Notes: generated by a model from the sequence alone, not told the origin. A DNA stretch of 64,000 nt from Bacillota bacterium (GCA_023421115.1 JAEZUI010000026.1:68479-132478); one strand, 5' to 3'; positions 45,190 through 54,317 are shown, counted from the stretch's first letter. A program made the numbers and translations.

Positions 45190-45947
45190 CTAAAAAGCTT
45201 TTTTGCATTGCCTAATGTGACCTCCGCTACCTCTTCAAAACTTAACTGTTTTATTTGAGCCACTTTTTCTGCAACAAACCTCACATAACTTGAATCATTA
45301 CGTTTACCACGGTGTGGTTCAGGTGTAAGATACGGACAATCCGTTTCGATTAAAAGCCTGTCCATAGGGATCCACCTAACCACTTCAACCAACTTTTTTG
45401 CATTCTTAAAGGTCAGTGCGCCCCCTACAGATATATAAAAATTATAGTTTAGTAATTCCTTTGCCATCTCTACACTTCCCGAGTAGCAGTGAAAAACTCC
45501 ACCTACCTCATTTGCCTTATTGTCTTTTATTATATTCATAGAATCCTGATGTGCATCCCTGTCATGGACAATTATAGGCAACTTCAAATCCCGTGCAAGG
45601 TTTATCTGTTGTGCAAACCAGTGCTTCTGAATTTCACGAGGCGCTGTGTCATAGTAATAGTCAAGCCCTATTTCTCCAATAGCAACAACCTTGTCCTCTT
45701 TTGCAAGCTGGGCAATTATACTTAAAGTATTTTCATCAACCTTACCAACCTCATGAGGATGAATTCCCACTGCGACATATACATATTCATATTTACGGGC
45801 AAAGGCAAGACTCTCCTCACAAGATTTTATATCGGTAGCCGCATTGATAATATATGACACACCACTTCTGTATGCCTTCTCAATAACATCATACCTATCC
45901 AATGCAAATTTTTCATCATCATAGTGTGCATGGGTATCAAAAAGCAT
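45183..45947 (-). CDS. tatD: TatD family metal-dependent DNase
   Basis: A 254-aa TIM-barrel metal hydrolase of the TatD (YabD/YcfH) family. Metal ligands are seen in FDTHAHYDDEKF, in GEIGLDYYYDTA (Glu), VHDRDAH, VFHCYSGS and the final ETDCPYLTPEPHRGKRN. The family shows 3'-5' exonuclease or DNase activity in vitro. AGAGGAG precedes the ATG. It starts 29 bases after the metG stop, reproducing the B. subtilis metS-yabD order, and is probably cotranscribed with metG. Confidence 0.94.
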   Translation of the reverse strand: MLFDTHAHYDDEKFALDRYDVIEKAYRSGVSYIINAATDIKSCEESLAFARKYEYVYVAVGIHPHEVGKVDENTLSIIAQLAKEDKVVAIGEIGLDYYYDTAPREIQKHWFAQQINLARDLKLPIIVHDRDAHQDSMNIIKDNKANEVGGVFHCYSGSVEMAKELLNYNFYISVGGALTFKNAKKLVEVVRWIPMDRLLIETDCPYLTPEPHRGKRNDSSYVRFVAEKVAQIKQLSFEEVAEVTLGNAKKLFRL

Positions 45948-45976
45948 TTCTAACTCCTCTCCAAAACAAAAGAACC

Positions 45977-47941
45977 CTATCTGACTTTTGCTCCACTCTC
46001 AATTGCTTTATCTAAGGCTGCAAGTACCAGTTCCTTGTCATTAGAAGCTGCCAGTATCATTCCCTGAGACTCTATACCCTTTAACTTTACAGGTTTTAAA
46101 TTTGCTACAAGAATAACAAATTTGCCAACCAATTCATCGGTTGAGTAGTGTTTTGCAATTCCTGACACCACCTGCCTTATTTCTTCTCCCATTTCCAATT
46201 TTAGCTTAAGAAGCTTATCAGCACCTTCTACTTTCTCTGCCTCTAATACTTTGGCAACTCTCAAGTCAATTTTGGCAAAATCCTCAATGGAAATATATCC
46301 GTCAGAGCTGTCCTTTTCACCTTTTTGCTGCTTGTCTCCAGCCTTTTGTTCTTTCTTATCGGCCTCTTGAACTGTGAGTTTCTCCAACTCTTCCATTTCT
46401 TTTTTAATATCTATTCTAGGGAAAATAACCTCGCCCTTGTTTATCCTTGTTCCGGCAGTATATATTCCCCAACTCTTCGTACTGTCCCACTCAATAGTCT
46501 TTTTATCTTCAAGTCCTAACTGATGCCATATCTTTTCTGGAGTTTCAGGCATAAAAGGCTGCAAGAGAATAGATATAATTCTTAAGCTCTCAGCCAGATT
46601 ATACATTACACCTGCGAGCCTAGGTTTGCTTGACTCATCCTTAGCCAAAACCCAAGGCATAGTTTCATCAATATATTTATTTGTTCTAGATATCACTTTC
46701 CAGATTTCTGTGAGAGCCGAACTAAACTGCAACTTATCTAAAAGCTGCTCCACCTTAAGAGGCGTATCCATAACCACCTTTTTCAAATCCTCGTCAAAGT
46801 CTCCTGCTTGTCTTTCTTCAGGCATTACACCATCAAAATACTTATCTATCATTGCAACAGTCCTGCTGACCAGATTTCCCAAATCATTAGCAAGGTCCGA
46901 ATTAATTCTGTTTATTAGTGCTTCATTGGAAAAAACACCATCCGATCCAAAGGGAACTTCTCTTAAAAGGAAATATCTTATAGCATCAAGTCCATATTTT
47001 TCAACCAATACCACAGGATCTACCACATTACCCTTTGACTTAGACATCTTACCGCCTTCCAAAAGAAGCCAACCATGTCCGTATATCTGCTTCGGCAGAG
47101 GTTCTCCCAAAGCCATCAGCATTGCAGGCCATATAATTGTATGAAATCTTACAATTTCCTTTCCAACCAAATGTACATCGGCAGGCCAGTATTTTTTATA
47201 TGCCGTATCATCTTCGGACAAAAAGTCCAAAGCTGTAATGTAATTTGAAAGGGCATCTATCCACACATAAACTACATGCTTTTCATCAAAGTTAACAGGC
47301 ACTCCCCAATTGAAGGTTGTCCTAGACACGCACAAATCCTCTAGTCCCGGTCTTAAGAAATTATTGAGCATCTCATTCTGTCTTGAAACCGGTTGAATAA
47401 ATTCAGGATTTTCTTCAATAAACTTTATCAACCTGTCCTGATACTTAGACAACCTGAAGAAATAACTCTCCTCTTTAGTAATCTCTACTTCTCTTCCACA
47501 ATCAGGACATTTGCCGTCAACTAACTGCGTCTTTGTCCAAAATGACTCACAGGGAGTACAATACCATCCTTCATATTCGCTTTTGTATATATCTCCCTGA
47601 TCATAGAGCCTCTTAAATATCTTTTGAACTGCTTGCTCATGTTCTTTATCCGTTGTCCTTATAAACCTGTCGTTGGTAATCTTCATAAGTTTCCACAGTT
47701 CTTTTATTCCATTCACTATCTCGTCCACATATTGCTTTGGGGTAACACCTTTAGCTTCTGCTTTTCTCTGAATTTTCTGCCCATGCTCATCAGTCCCCGT
47801 AAGGAACATTACATCATATCCCTTAAGTCTTTTATACCGTGCTACAGCATCAGCAGCAACAGTTGTATATGAATGTCCTATATGTAATTTATCGCTTGGG
47901 TAATAAATAGGCGTTGTAATATAAAAAGTATTATTTCCCAT
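45977..47941 (-). CDS. metG: Methionyl-tRNA synthetase
   Basis: A class I aminoacyl-tRNA synthetase charging tRNA-Met. The HIGH motif is in KLHIGHSYTT near residue 20 and KMSKS is in GGKMSKSKGN near residue 300. The zinc knuckle has CTPC and CPDC pairs. A C-terminal EMAP/Trbp111-type tRNA-binding domain (about residues 550-654: EDFAKIDLRVAKV, then LANLKPVKLKG) favours dimerisation. A Lys/Gln-rich linker (about 520-545) precedes it. The 654-aa length is normal. GGGAGG precedes the ATG. No T-box leader was seen in the 140-base gap upstream. Confidence 0.97.
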   Translation of the reverse strand: MGNNTFYITTPIYYPSDKLHIGHSYTTVAADAVARYKRLKGYDVMFLTGTDEHGQKIQRKAEAKGVTPKQYVDEIVNGIKELWKLMKITNDRFIRTTDKEHEQAVQKIFKRLYDQGDIYKSEYEGWYCTPCESFWTKTQLVDGKCPDCGREVEITKEESYFFRLSKYQDRLIKFIEENPEFIQPVSRQNEMLNNFLRPGLEDLCVSRTTFNWGVPVNFDEKHVVYVWIDALSNYITALDFLSEDDTAYKKYWPADVHLVGKEIVRFHTIIWPAMLMALGEPLPKQIYGHGWLLLEGGKMSKSKGNVVDPVVLVEKYGLDAIRYFLLREVPFGSDGVFSNEALINRINSDLANDLGNLVSRTVAMIDKYFDGVMPEERQAGDFDEDLKKVVMDTPLKVEQLLDKLQFSSALTEIWKVISRTNKYIDETMPWVLAKDESSKPRLAGVMYNLAESLRIISILLQPFMPETPEKIWHQLGLEDKKTIEWDSTKSWGIYTAGTRINKGEVIFPRIDIKKEMEELEKLTVQEADKKEQKAGDKQQKGEKDSSDGYISIEDFAKIDLRVAKVLEAEKVEGADKLLKLKLEMGEEIRQVVSGIAKHYSTDELVGKFVILVANLKPVKLKGIESQGMILAASNDKELVLAALDKAIESGAKVR

Positions 47942-48082
47942 TATATATATCCTCCCTTATATCGTTATCAATCACGCATTAATATTAATATACATATATA
48001 CTGTCCATTTTTCAAGGAATTTAATTTTTTTGAATATATTCCGATATAAATTAGACATATAATGGCAGTAACAATCCTCCTA

Positions 48083-48616
48083 TTATCCTCCAAACACAAC
48101 AGTACAAATCCATACAGCTGCAATAACACTTACAAGATCAGCAACTAAGGCAGCGAGTAGAGTAAACCTTATATTCTTTATACCCACAGAGCCAAAATAT
48201 ACGGCAAGGGTATAAAAAATAGTCTCCGTTGATCCCATAAGTGTTGAAGCAAGCCTTCCTATAAACGAATCCGAGCCATAAATCTTGAAAAGATCTGATA
48301 CCAACGCTAAAGATGCACTCCCCGATATAGGTCTCAAAAACACCAGCGGAACCGTCTCAGAAGGTATCTTTAAGAAAGACGTAACAGGTTTAACTGCAAA
48401 TACAATCAAATCAAGTGCTCCTGACGCACGAAACACTCCGATTGCCACCATAAGGCCAACAAGCGGCGGAATAATTCTCAACACCGTACTTATTCCATCC
48501 TTTGCCCCCTCAACAAAAACATCATATACCTTTACTTCTTTTAACATACCCGCAGCCAATATAAAAAGAAAAATCGTCGGAATTGCATAGGATGACAGTT
48601 TAGATACAATATCCAT
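48083..48616 (-). CDS. spmB: Spore maturation protein B
   Basis: A 177-aa inner-membrane protein with the nucleoside-recognition (Gate) domain, e.g. AKDGISTVLRIIPPLVGLMVAIG and PISGSASLALVSDLF, plus multiple membrane helices. SpmA and SpmB together are needed for full dehydration of the spore core in Bacillus and Clostridium. AAAGGTGAG precedes the ATG. It starts 3 bases after the spmA stop. It is inserted between metG and abrB, a place not used in B. subtilis. Confidence 0.95.
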   Translation of the reverse strand: MDIVSKLSSYAIPTIFLFILAAGMLKEVKVYDVFVEGAKDGISTVLRIIPPLVGLMVAIGVFRASGALDLIVFAVKPVTSFLKIPSETVPLVFLRPISGSASLALVSDLFKIYGSDSFIGRLASTLMGSTETIFYTLAVYFGSVGIKNIRFTLLAALVADLVSVIAAVWICTVVFGG

Positions 48617-48619
48617 ATG

Positions 48620-49210
48620 CTATCTCACCTTTCCCCTTCGGAAAATAGACAAACTTTTCACAGTAATTATACCTGCAATAGATGCACAAATAGAGGCAAC
48701 CCATATAGTACCTATAATTTCTGTGGGATTTTTAGAACCCGCTGCTGCACGGACTGCTATAACTGTAGCAGGAATAAATTGTATACAAGCTGTATTTAAT
48801 ACCAAAAACATACTCATTTCATTTGTTGCAGTGTCTTTATTCCTGTTAAGCTTCTGCAATTCCCCCATAGCTTTCAATCCCAATGGAGTAGCAGCATTAC
48901 CTAGTCCTAAAAAGTTAGCTACAAGATTCATGACAATAGCTCCTGATGCAGGATGATCTTTAGGTATTCCCGGGAACAGAAATTTCAGTATGGGCCTTAC
49001 CGCTCTTGAAATCACTCTGATGACACCACTCTTTTCAGCAACACCCATTAATCCTGTCCATAGACACATTATCCCAAGTAATCCTATGCTCAGTTCAATA
49101 GCGTTTTTTGAAGAATCTACAACGGCTTGAGTAACAGCATCCACTCTTCCACTTAAAATACCGACAATAATACCAAAAACCAGCATTCCAAACCAAATAT
49201 AGTTAAGCAA
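48620..49210 (-). CDS. spmA: Spore maturation protein A
   Basis: A 196-aa membrane protein with the Gate domain (SKNAIELSIGLLGIMCLWTG), a central MNLVANFLGLGNAATPLGLKAM motif typical of SpmA, and a C-terminal membrane helix (about 165-188). It acts with SpmB in the forespore. The start is TTG with GAGG eight bases upstream. It is the first gene of the spmAB pair. A sporulation promoter is expected upstream but was not identified. Confidence 0.94.
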   Translation of the reverse strand: MLNYIWFGMLVFGIIVGILSGRVDAVTQAVVDSSKNAIELSIGLLGIMCLWTGLMGVAEKSGVIRVISRAVRPILKFLFPGIPKDHPASGAIVMNLVANFLGLGNAATPLGLKAMGELQKLNRNKDTATNEMSMFLVLNTACIQFIPATVIAVRAAAGSKNPTEIIGTIWVASICASIAGIITVKSLSIFRRGKVR

Positions 49211-49740
49211 TACAAAAACCTCATATTTTAATTTTACATAAAGCGACTTAAAAAATCGCCTTAACCTAAATAATTTATATGAGGCTTTGCGAATATATAT
49301 ACTATCCTAATATAATGTTTATAAAAAAATACTTTACATTCATTTTTCTTATAGTATGAGAAATCATTTACATCTGACTATTGTATCAAAGTGCCTTAAT
49401 ATAAAATATTTTTTGAGTCAATATAATAAATTTTCAATCTCCTACGCTTAATTTTTTGGATTATTATAACAGCAACATTTCGTTGCTATTTTTTTATAAT
49501 ATGTTTTTATATAATCAGTTCGATTACCTTATAATTCTTGGAATTGCCAGTTAAATCTTGGTATGACAACGGTAGTTAATGTCATTCTATGAAATTAACA
49601 GTACAATACTAAATAACTTACATACACGTTTTTTAGAGGTCCCAGCCTATTTCATAGTACTTTGGTTAAAATTCATAGTATTATATTACAATTTGACCAC
49701 AAATTATTATTATTTTTTTTAACTTTTTTTAAATTAGCTG
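49211..49740. other. Spacer between the divergent spmA and abrB genes
   Basis: 530 bases, AT-rich. It holds a plus-strand terminator-like hairpin (49471-49495) with no gene before it, and an ATGACA/TGTCAT inverted repeat near 49563-49586. The abrB promoter begins at 49741. Confidence 0.5.
49471..49495 (+). terminator. Orphan plus-strand terminator
   Basis: AGCAAC pairs with GTTGCT around ATTTC, followed by ATTTTTTT. No plus-strand gene ends before it, so it may close a small RNA transcribed from about 49320-49480, or insulate abrB. Confidence 0.5.
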
Positions 49741-49769
49741 TTGACTATTATTGGCATTTATGGTACTAT
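49741..49769 (+). promoter_or_regulatory. SigA-type promoter for abrB
   Basis: TTGACT (49741-49746), 17-base spacer, TACTAT (49764-49769), about 48 bases before the start codon. Confidence 0.8.
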
Positions 49770-49816
49770 GAAAATGCAAAGTTTGTCGAATACTGTAATA
49801 TTTGAAGGAGGATTCA

Positions 49817-50059
49817 ATGATGAAATCTACTGGTATTGTAAGAAAAGTTGATGAATTAGGAAGGGTTGTTTTACCTATCGAGTTAAGAAGGACTTTAGAC
49901 ATTGCTGAGAAGGATGCTCTTGAGATCTATGTTGATGGTGCCACTATCATACTCAAGAAATATGAGCCTGCTTGTATCTTCTGCGCTAATGCTAAAGATG
50001 TTTCTGTCTACAAAGGCAAAAACATATGTCCTGACTGCATGAGAGAATTAAAGAAATAA
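49817..50059 (+). CDS. abrB: AbrB/SpoVT-family transition-state regulator
   Basis: An 80-aa DNA-binding regulator. The swapped-hairpin AbrB domain is KSTGIVRKVDELGRVVLPIELRRTLDI with the usual AEKDALEIYVDG continuation. The C-terminal part has two CxxC pairs (CIFC, CPDC), a zinc-ribbon-like tail seen in clostridial AbrB proteins. The frame reaches a TTG at 49802, but that codon overlaps the AAGGAGG site; the ATG at 49817 is correctly spaced. AbrB represses post-exponential genes in Bacillus; the position next to rsmI is conserved there too. Confidence 0.94.
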   Translation: MMKSTGIVRKVDELGRVVLPIELRRTLDIAEKDALEIYVDGATIILKKYEPACIFCANAKDVSVYKGKNICPDCMRELKK

Positions 50060-50077
50060 TAATTTCTTGAAATAATT

Positions 50078-50111
50078 GGAGTTTGTTAATACAAGCTCCT
50101 TTTATTTTGTC
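50078..50111 (+). terminator. Terminator after abrB
   Basis: GGAGTTTG pairs with CAAGCTCC (one G-T wobble) around TTAATA, followed by TTTTATTTTG. Confidence 0.8.
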
Positions 50112-50133
50112 CTTATATACTTTATTCGACAAA

Positions 50134-50239
50134 TTAGGTGATTCCAAAAAAATAACTGGTCAATCGCCATTTCAAAAAATCTGATTTGATGGGCTTTGTG
50201 ACTTAATTATTGTATAGGTTATTTTTTGAAATGGCCTTA
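50134..50239 (+). repeat. 106-bp MITE-like repeat, copy B
   Basis: Identical over all 106 bases to 33335-33440. It lies between the convergent abrB and rsmI genes; possible target duplications are limited to TA/TTA at the ends. Confidence 0.85.
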
Positions 50240-50327
50240 ATCACAACTTAGCTGTTGCATTAAACAAGTCAGCCAATACCTATAAGTTAAAACCTTTAAA
50301 ACCAATTTTTCTTAAAGCGCAAACTTC

Positions 50328-51170
50328 CTATAATAATGCCTTATAAACTTCTCTCTTGCTTATTCCCCTATCTTCCGCAACCTTTTTCATTGCATCCTTT
50401 TTATCAAGACCTTCACCAATATATAAATCCAAATGTTCTTCAAGACTCATATTATCCCAAGACTTTTTATGGTTTTCTGTTATCTCGTCTTCACTAATGC
50501 CTTCAACCATAACTACAAATTCTCCTTTTGGAGATTGTGCTTCATATTTGTCTATTGCTTCTTTAAGCTCACACCTTATTATTTCTTCAAACCTTTTTGT
50601 AAGCTCCCTTGCAAAGACAACTTTTCTGTTTCCAAAGGCCTCATACAAATCCTTTAAAGTATGAATAAGCTTATGGGGGGCCTCATAAAAAACTATTGTA
50701 CGTACTTCATTCTTTAGCGAAGCTAGTCTTTCTCTTCTACTTCTTTTATTCATTGGCAAAAATCCTTCGAACGCAAATCGTCCTGAGGGTAATCCTGAAA
50801 CAACCAGTCCAGTAACAGCTGCGACTGGTCCGGGTATTGCTGAAACCTTGATATCCTTCTCAATACAAAGCTTAACTAAATCTTCGCCAGGATCGGAAAT
50901 GCCTGGAGTACCTGCATCCGATACTAAAGCAATATTTTTCCCTTCAAGGAGCTGACCCAAAAGATAATTCCCCTTTTCCCTCTTGTTATGTTCATAATAA
51001 CTTACAAGACTTTTCTTAATCTCAAAATGATTTAAAAGCTTAATAGTTTGCCGCGTATCCTCTGCTGCAATAAAGTCAACTTCCTTTAGAATTCTAATAG
51101 CTCTTAAAGTTATATCTTCAAGATTTCCTATAGGTGTTGCAACAAGATATAGTATTCCTTTGCTATCCAA
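50328..51170 (-). CDS. rsmI: 16S rRNA (cytidine(1402)-2'-O)-methyltransferase
   Basis: RsmI methylates the 2'-OH of C1402 in the ribosomal decoding centre. The tetrapyrrole-methylase fold shows YLVATPIGNLEDITLRAI at the start, AAEDTRQTIKLLNH, then SDAGTPGISDPGEDLV and FYEAPHKL. The ~280-aa length is normal, with a C-terminal helical extension. The start is TTG with AGAGG upstream and overlaps the trmN6 stop by 8 bases, so the genes are coupled. The same pair (yabB-yabC) lies beside abrB in B. subtilis. Confidence 0.96.
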   Translation of the reverse strand: MDSKGILYLVATPIGNLEDITLRAIRILKEVDFIAAEDTRQTIKLLNHFEIKKSLVSYYEHNKREKGNYLLGQLLEGKNIALVSDAGTPGISDPGEDLVKLCIEKDIKVSAIPGPVAAVTGLVVSGLPSGRFAFEGFLPMNKRSRRERLASLKNEVRTIVFYEAPHKLIHTLKDLYEAFGNRKVVFARELTKRFEEIIRCELKEAIDKYEAQSPKGEFVVMVEGISEDEITENHKKSWDNMSLEEHLDLYIGEGLDKKDAMKKVAEDRGISKREVYKALL

Positions 51171-51918
51171 TTTCAGTTACCTCTCTACAATATATTTCAT
51201 TAATCTCTTTCGAGTACTTACCTTCTTCATCATAGACATAAAGCGGCTCCATCATTTTCAGTTGCGGACGCCCCTGCCTTGTACCTTTAATTAATATAAG
51301 ATTGGCCTTTTTGTAAGGTGACGGATGCACAAACCTTATGTATTTAGGCTCGATAGAAAAATTCCTCATTAACCATATTATATCTGCAAGTCTGTCAGGC
51401 CTATGTACCATAGCAAATTGCCCACCCGGCACTAAAAGCTTAGAAGCAGACCTGATAACATCTTCTAAAGAGCACAAAATTTCGTGCCTTGCTATAGCTT
51501 TAGTATTACTCATATTTATTATTCCGCCACCTTGATTCATATATGGCGGATTCGATACAACAACATCAAAACTTGATGCCCCAAAAAGGCTAACACTATC
51601 CTTAATGTCCCCACACACAATTTTAACCCTGTCTTCAAGGCAATTCATTATTACACTTCTGCCTGCCATTTCTGCAATTTCTTCTTGAATCTCAAGTCCA
51701 ACTATGGATGTTGCCTCAGTCTTCCCTGCAAGAAGTATGGAAATAATTCCTGTACCTGTACCTAAATCAATAACGGAATTCCCCTTCTTTACATCTGTAA
51801 AATTTGCAAGCAAGACAGCATCAAGTCCAAAACGAAAAGCCTTGTCTTTTTGGATAAGCTTAAGACCTTTATATTGTAAATCATCTATTTTTTCATTTTT
51901 CATTAATTGAATATTCAA
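51163..51918 (-). CDS. trmN6: tRNA1(Val) (adenine(37)-N6)-methyltransferase-like
   Basis: A SAM-dependent methyltransferase of the YabB/YfiC (TrmN6) group that makes m6A37 in one valine tRNA. Motif I is VIDLGTGTGIISILLAG, the catalytic N6 motif is VVSNPPYMNQGGG, and DKAFRFGLDAVLLANF is the family's N-terminal signature. The start is uncertain: a GTG at 51933 lacks a site, a TTG at 51918 has AGGTGG 11 bases upstream (chosen), and an ATG at 51903 lacks a site. It is coupled to rsmI downstream and preceded by the ferredoxin gene. Confidence 0.9.
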   Translation of the reverse strand: MNIQLMKNEKIDDLQYKGLKLIQKDKAFRFGLDAVLLANFTDVKKGNSVIDLGTGTGIISILLAGKTEATSIVGLEIQEEIAEMAGRSVIMNCLEDRVKIVCGDIKDSVSLFGASSFDVVVSNPPYMNQGGGIINMSNTKAIARHEILCSLEDVIRSASKLLVPGGQFAMVHRPDRLADIIWLMRNFSIEPKYIRFVHPSPYKKANLILIKGTRQGRPQLKMMEPLYVYDEEGKYSKEINEIYCREVTEIG

Positions 51919-51996
51919 GACAAAATCAACCACCTAAATATATAAATAATGCAAGTTTTTCAAGTTATTACAAAAGTTTAAATTGATGTATGCAGC

Positions 51997-52037
51997 AAAA
52001 AAGGAGCCAGTTTAAGGCCTTACCTCCACTAGACTCC
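51997..52037 (-). terminator. Terminator after the ferredoxin gene
   Basis: On the minus strand GGAGTC pairs with GGCTCC (one G-T), enclosing a TAAGGCCTTA palindrome, followed by TTTTTTG. Confidence 0.7.
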
Positions 52038-52050
52038 CCATTCACCATTA

Positions 52051-52221
52051 TTATTTCTGCTTAGGAGCATCTACAGGACAAACGTTTGCACAAGCTCCAC
52101 ATTCTATACAAGCATTTTCATCAATTACATAGCAGCTATCCCCAGCGGAAATACAAGATACAGGACACTCTGGTTCACAAGCGCCACAACTGATGCATGC
52201 TTCATTTATAAAATATGACAT
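52051..52221 (-). CDS. 2[4Fe-4S] ferredoxin
   Basis: A 56-aa clostridial-type ferredoxin. Two CxxCxxC...CP sets are intact: CISCGACEPECP and CIECGACANVCP, each binding a [4Fe-4S] cluster. The gene carries electrons for hydrogenase and PFOR-type enzymes in these fermenters. AGGAGGTG lies eight bases before the ATG. It sits between ricT and trmN6, where B. subtilis has yabA, and has its own terminator. Confidence 0.95.
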   Translation of the reverse strand: MSYFINEACISCGACEPECPVSCISAGDSCYVIDENACIECGACANVCPVDAPKQK

Positions 52222-52404
52222 TTTAGGTACACCTCCTAATAATTAATAAGCTAAAAAAATACAAAAACCGCTTTCTTATTTTACCACCAATTCATAAGAA
52301 ATGAAACCACTTTTTAAAAAATTAGAACTTTTTTTCATAACTAATCCATTTATTCCATATCGTAGCGAAAGTTGTAACAAAAAAACAATTGTTTCAAAAC
52401 AAAA

Positions 52405-52451
52405 ACTTTTTGAAAGACCCATTGATCAGTTATTTTTTTGGAATCACCTAA
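52405..52451 (-). repeat. Left-half fragment of the MITE-like repeat at the ricT stop
   Basis: TTTTTGAAAGACCCATTGAT, then CAGTTATTTTTTTGGAATCA and CCTAA match the left half of the element in reverse. It ends two bases before the ricT stop codon. The right half is absent. Confidence 0.7.
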
Positions 52452-52452
52452 C

Positions 52453-53328
52453 CTAATCTTCAAGTTGCTTCAACTCGTCAATATTTATCCCCGGCTCTAA
52501 GTCATCCTCATTTACAACATCCTTAATTATCTTTACCTGACTCGCATTGTATATCTTCAAATCAGTCTCATTACCTTTGTCAAGTTTTACTTTTATTAAT
52601 TCCTTAAGCAAACTTATTCCCATTACAATGCCCTGACCGTCGGGAGTCTCAACTATAGCACCCTCTTTAGGCACACGGGTTATAATTTCCTCATAGGCAT
52701 CCTGCTCGTATTTCAGACAGCACATCAATCTTCCGCATGCACCGGATATTTTTGTAGGGTTTAATGACAAACCTTGCTCCTTAGCCATCTTTATAGAAAC
52801 AGGCTGAAAATCGCCCAAAAAGGCGTTGCAACACAAAACCCTTCCACACACGCCAAGGCCACCCATCATTTTTGCTTCGTCTCTAACACCTATCTGACGA
52901 AGTTCGATTCTAGTCCTGAAAACCGATGCAAGGTCTTTTACCAGTTCCCTGAAATCTACTCTTCCATCGGCAGTAAAGTAAAATAACACTTTATTGTTAT
53001 CAAAGGTATATTCTACGTCTATCAGCTTCATTTCGAGCTTATGATCATTTATCTTTTGTAAGCATATATCAAAAGCTTCTTTTTCTTTTCTAGAGTTTTC
53101 CTCAAAGTGCTTTTTGTCTTCCTCATCCGCTACCCTTATAACCTTTTTTAGGGGGGCAACTATTTGCTCCTCAGGAACATCTGTATTTGGAACAACAACA
53201 AGTCCAAATTCAATTCCTCTTGCTGTTTCTACAATGACATTTTCATTTAACTCTATATTGAACTCGCCAGGATCAAAATAATAAATTTTACCGGCTCTTT
53301 TAAATCTTACTCCAACCACCTTTACCAT
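52453..53328 (-). CDS. ricT: RicT (YaaT) PSP1-domain protein
   Basis: RicT forms the Y-complex with RicA/RicF in B. subtilis, carrying [4Fe-4S] clusters and helping RNase Y mature mRNAs and promote sporulation and biofilm. The PSP1 domain covers most of the 291 aa. The conserved Cys positions are in GVCGRVLCCNAFLG and CGRLMCCLKYEQ. AGGAG precedes the ATG. It starts 5 bases after the holB stop, as in B. subtilis. A repeat fragment abuts its stop codon. Confidence 0.94.
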   Translation of the reverse strand: MVKVVGVRFKRAGKIYYFDPGEFNIELNENVIVETARGIEFGLVVVPNTDVPEEQIVAPLKKVIRVADEEDKKHFEENSRKEKEAFDICLQKINDHKLEMKLIDVEYTFDNNKVLFYFTADGRVDFRELVKDLASVFRTRIELRQIGVRDEAKMMGGLGVCGRVLCCNAFLGDFQPVSIKMAKEQGLSLNPTKISGACGRLMCCLKYEQDAYEEIITRVPKEGAIVETPDGQGIVMGISLLKELIKVKLDKGNETDLKIYNASQVKIIKDVVNEDDLEPGINIDELKQLED

Positions 53329-53333
53329 TATAT

Positions 53334-54317
53334 CTACTCCTCCTGAAGTTTCATCAGCATAACCTCTATAACTAATTGATAATTGGCATTCTGTTTTATA
53401 TTTCTACGTGTATCTTCAATTGCAGCGATATTTTTAATAAGTTTATCTATTTCAAACCCATCCACATTACCTAATATAATATCCTTTTTATCTGAATTAA
53501 TCAATATATTTTCATTCCCAGTCTTTTTAGTAATTAGCAAATCCCTATAAAAAATAAGCATTATATCCAGTATTGAATCTATATTATCTTTATTTTCTTC
53601 AAAAAAGCTATAAACATCAAAAATGTCTATAAGCTTTGAGTTTCTCAACCTTAGTATAACTTCTATAGCTTTGTCCCTATTTATTCTAAAATCTTCAGAC
53701 TCAACCAACTCAATTGCCTTCCCAGGAACTCCATCGGCATAGGAAACAATAAAATCAATACCTGACAATTCGTCTCCTTTTATTTTTTGAATGCAGGTTT
53801 TTACTTCCTCATCGGTATTTTTCCTAAAATTATATAAAATGCTCCTAGATCTTATAGTTTCTAAAAGGCTATTAGTATTTGCGGCAGTCAAAATTATAAC
53901 TGCATATCCGGGAGGCTCTTCTAAAGTCTTAAGCAGACAATTCTGCGCCTGTACAGTCATCTTGTCTGCTTCTGCAATCAAATATACTTTTTTTGCCGCA
54001 TATAACGGTCTAATGGAGATATCCTGCTGCATTCTTCTGATATCGTCAACACTTATACTTGTACCCTCTGCCTCTACAACATAAAAATCCGGATTTGTAC
54101 AGCTTTCAAAAAGCCGACAAGACTGACAGCTTTCACATCGGGTAAAAGAATTGCGCTCAGCACAAAGAAGGGCTGCAGCAAAAATCTTTGCAACCATCCT
54201 TTTACCGATCCCCTCAGGCCCTGCAAAAATATAAGCATGTCTTGAGGAATCATCCTTTAATACAGCCTTTAAAGCATTTACAATTTCATTTTGTCCAATA
54301 ATATCGCTAAAATTCAC
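53334..54317 (-). CDS. holB: DNA polymerase III delta' subunit
   Basis: A clamp-loader subunit. Features: FSDIIGQNEIVNAL at the N-terminus, GPEGIGKRMVAKIF (P-loop), zinc cysteines (CESCQSCRLFESC), LKTLEEPPGYAVIILTAAN and the SRS-like RSRSILY. The GTG at 54317 has GGGGTG upstream and gives the usual MNFSDIIGQ start; the ATG at 54329 lacks a site. The C-terminal collar domain appears complete (about 200-327). It lies directly after yaaR and before ricT. Confidence 0.95.
   Translation of the reverse strand: MNFSDIIGQNEIVNALKAVLKDDSSRHAYIFAGPEGIGKRMVAKIFAAALLCAERNSFTRCESCQSCRLFESCTNPDFYVVEAEGTSISVDDIRRMQQDISIRPLYAAKKVYLIAEADKMTVQAQNCLLKTLEEPPGYAVIILTAANTNSLLETIRSRSILYNFRKNTDEEVKTCIQKIKGDELSGIDFIVSYADGVPGKAIELVESEDFRINRDKAIEVILRLRNSKLIDIFDVYSFFEENKDNIDSILDIMLIFYRDLLITKKTGNENILINSDKKDIILGNVDGFEIDKLIKNIAAIEDTRRNIKQNANYQLVIEVMLMKLQEE

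Noticed and set aside
47942..48082. Searched for a T-box leader before metG
   Set aside because: No AGGGTGGnACCGCG-type antiterminator sequence is present.
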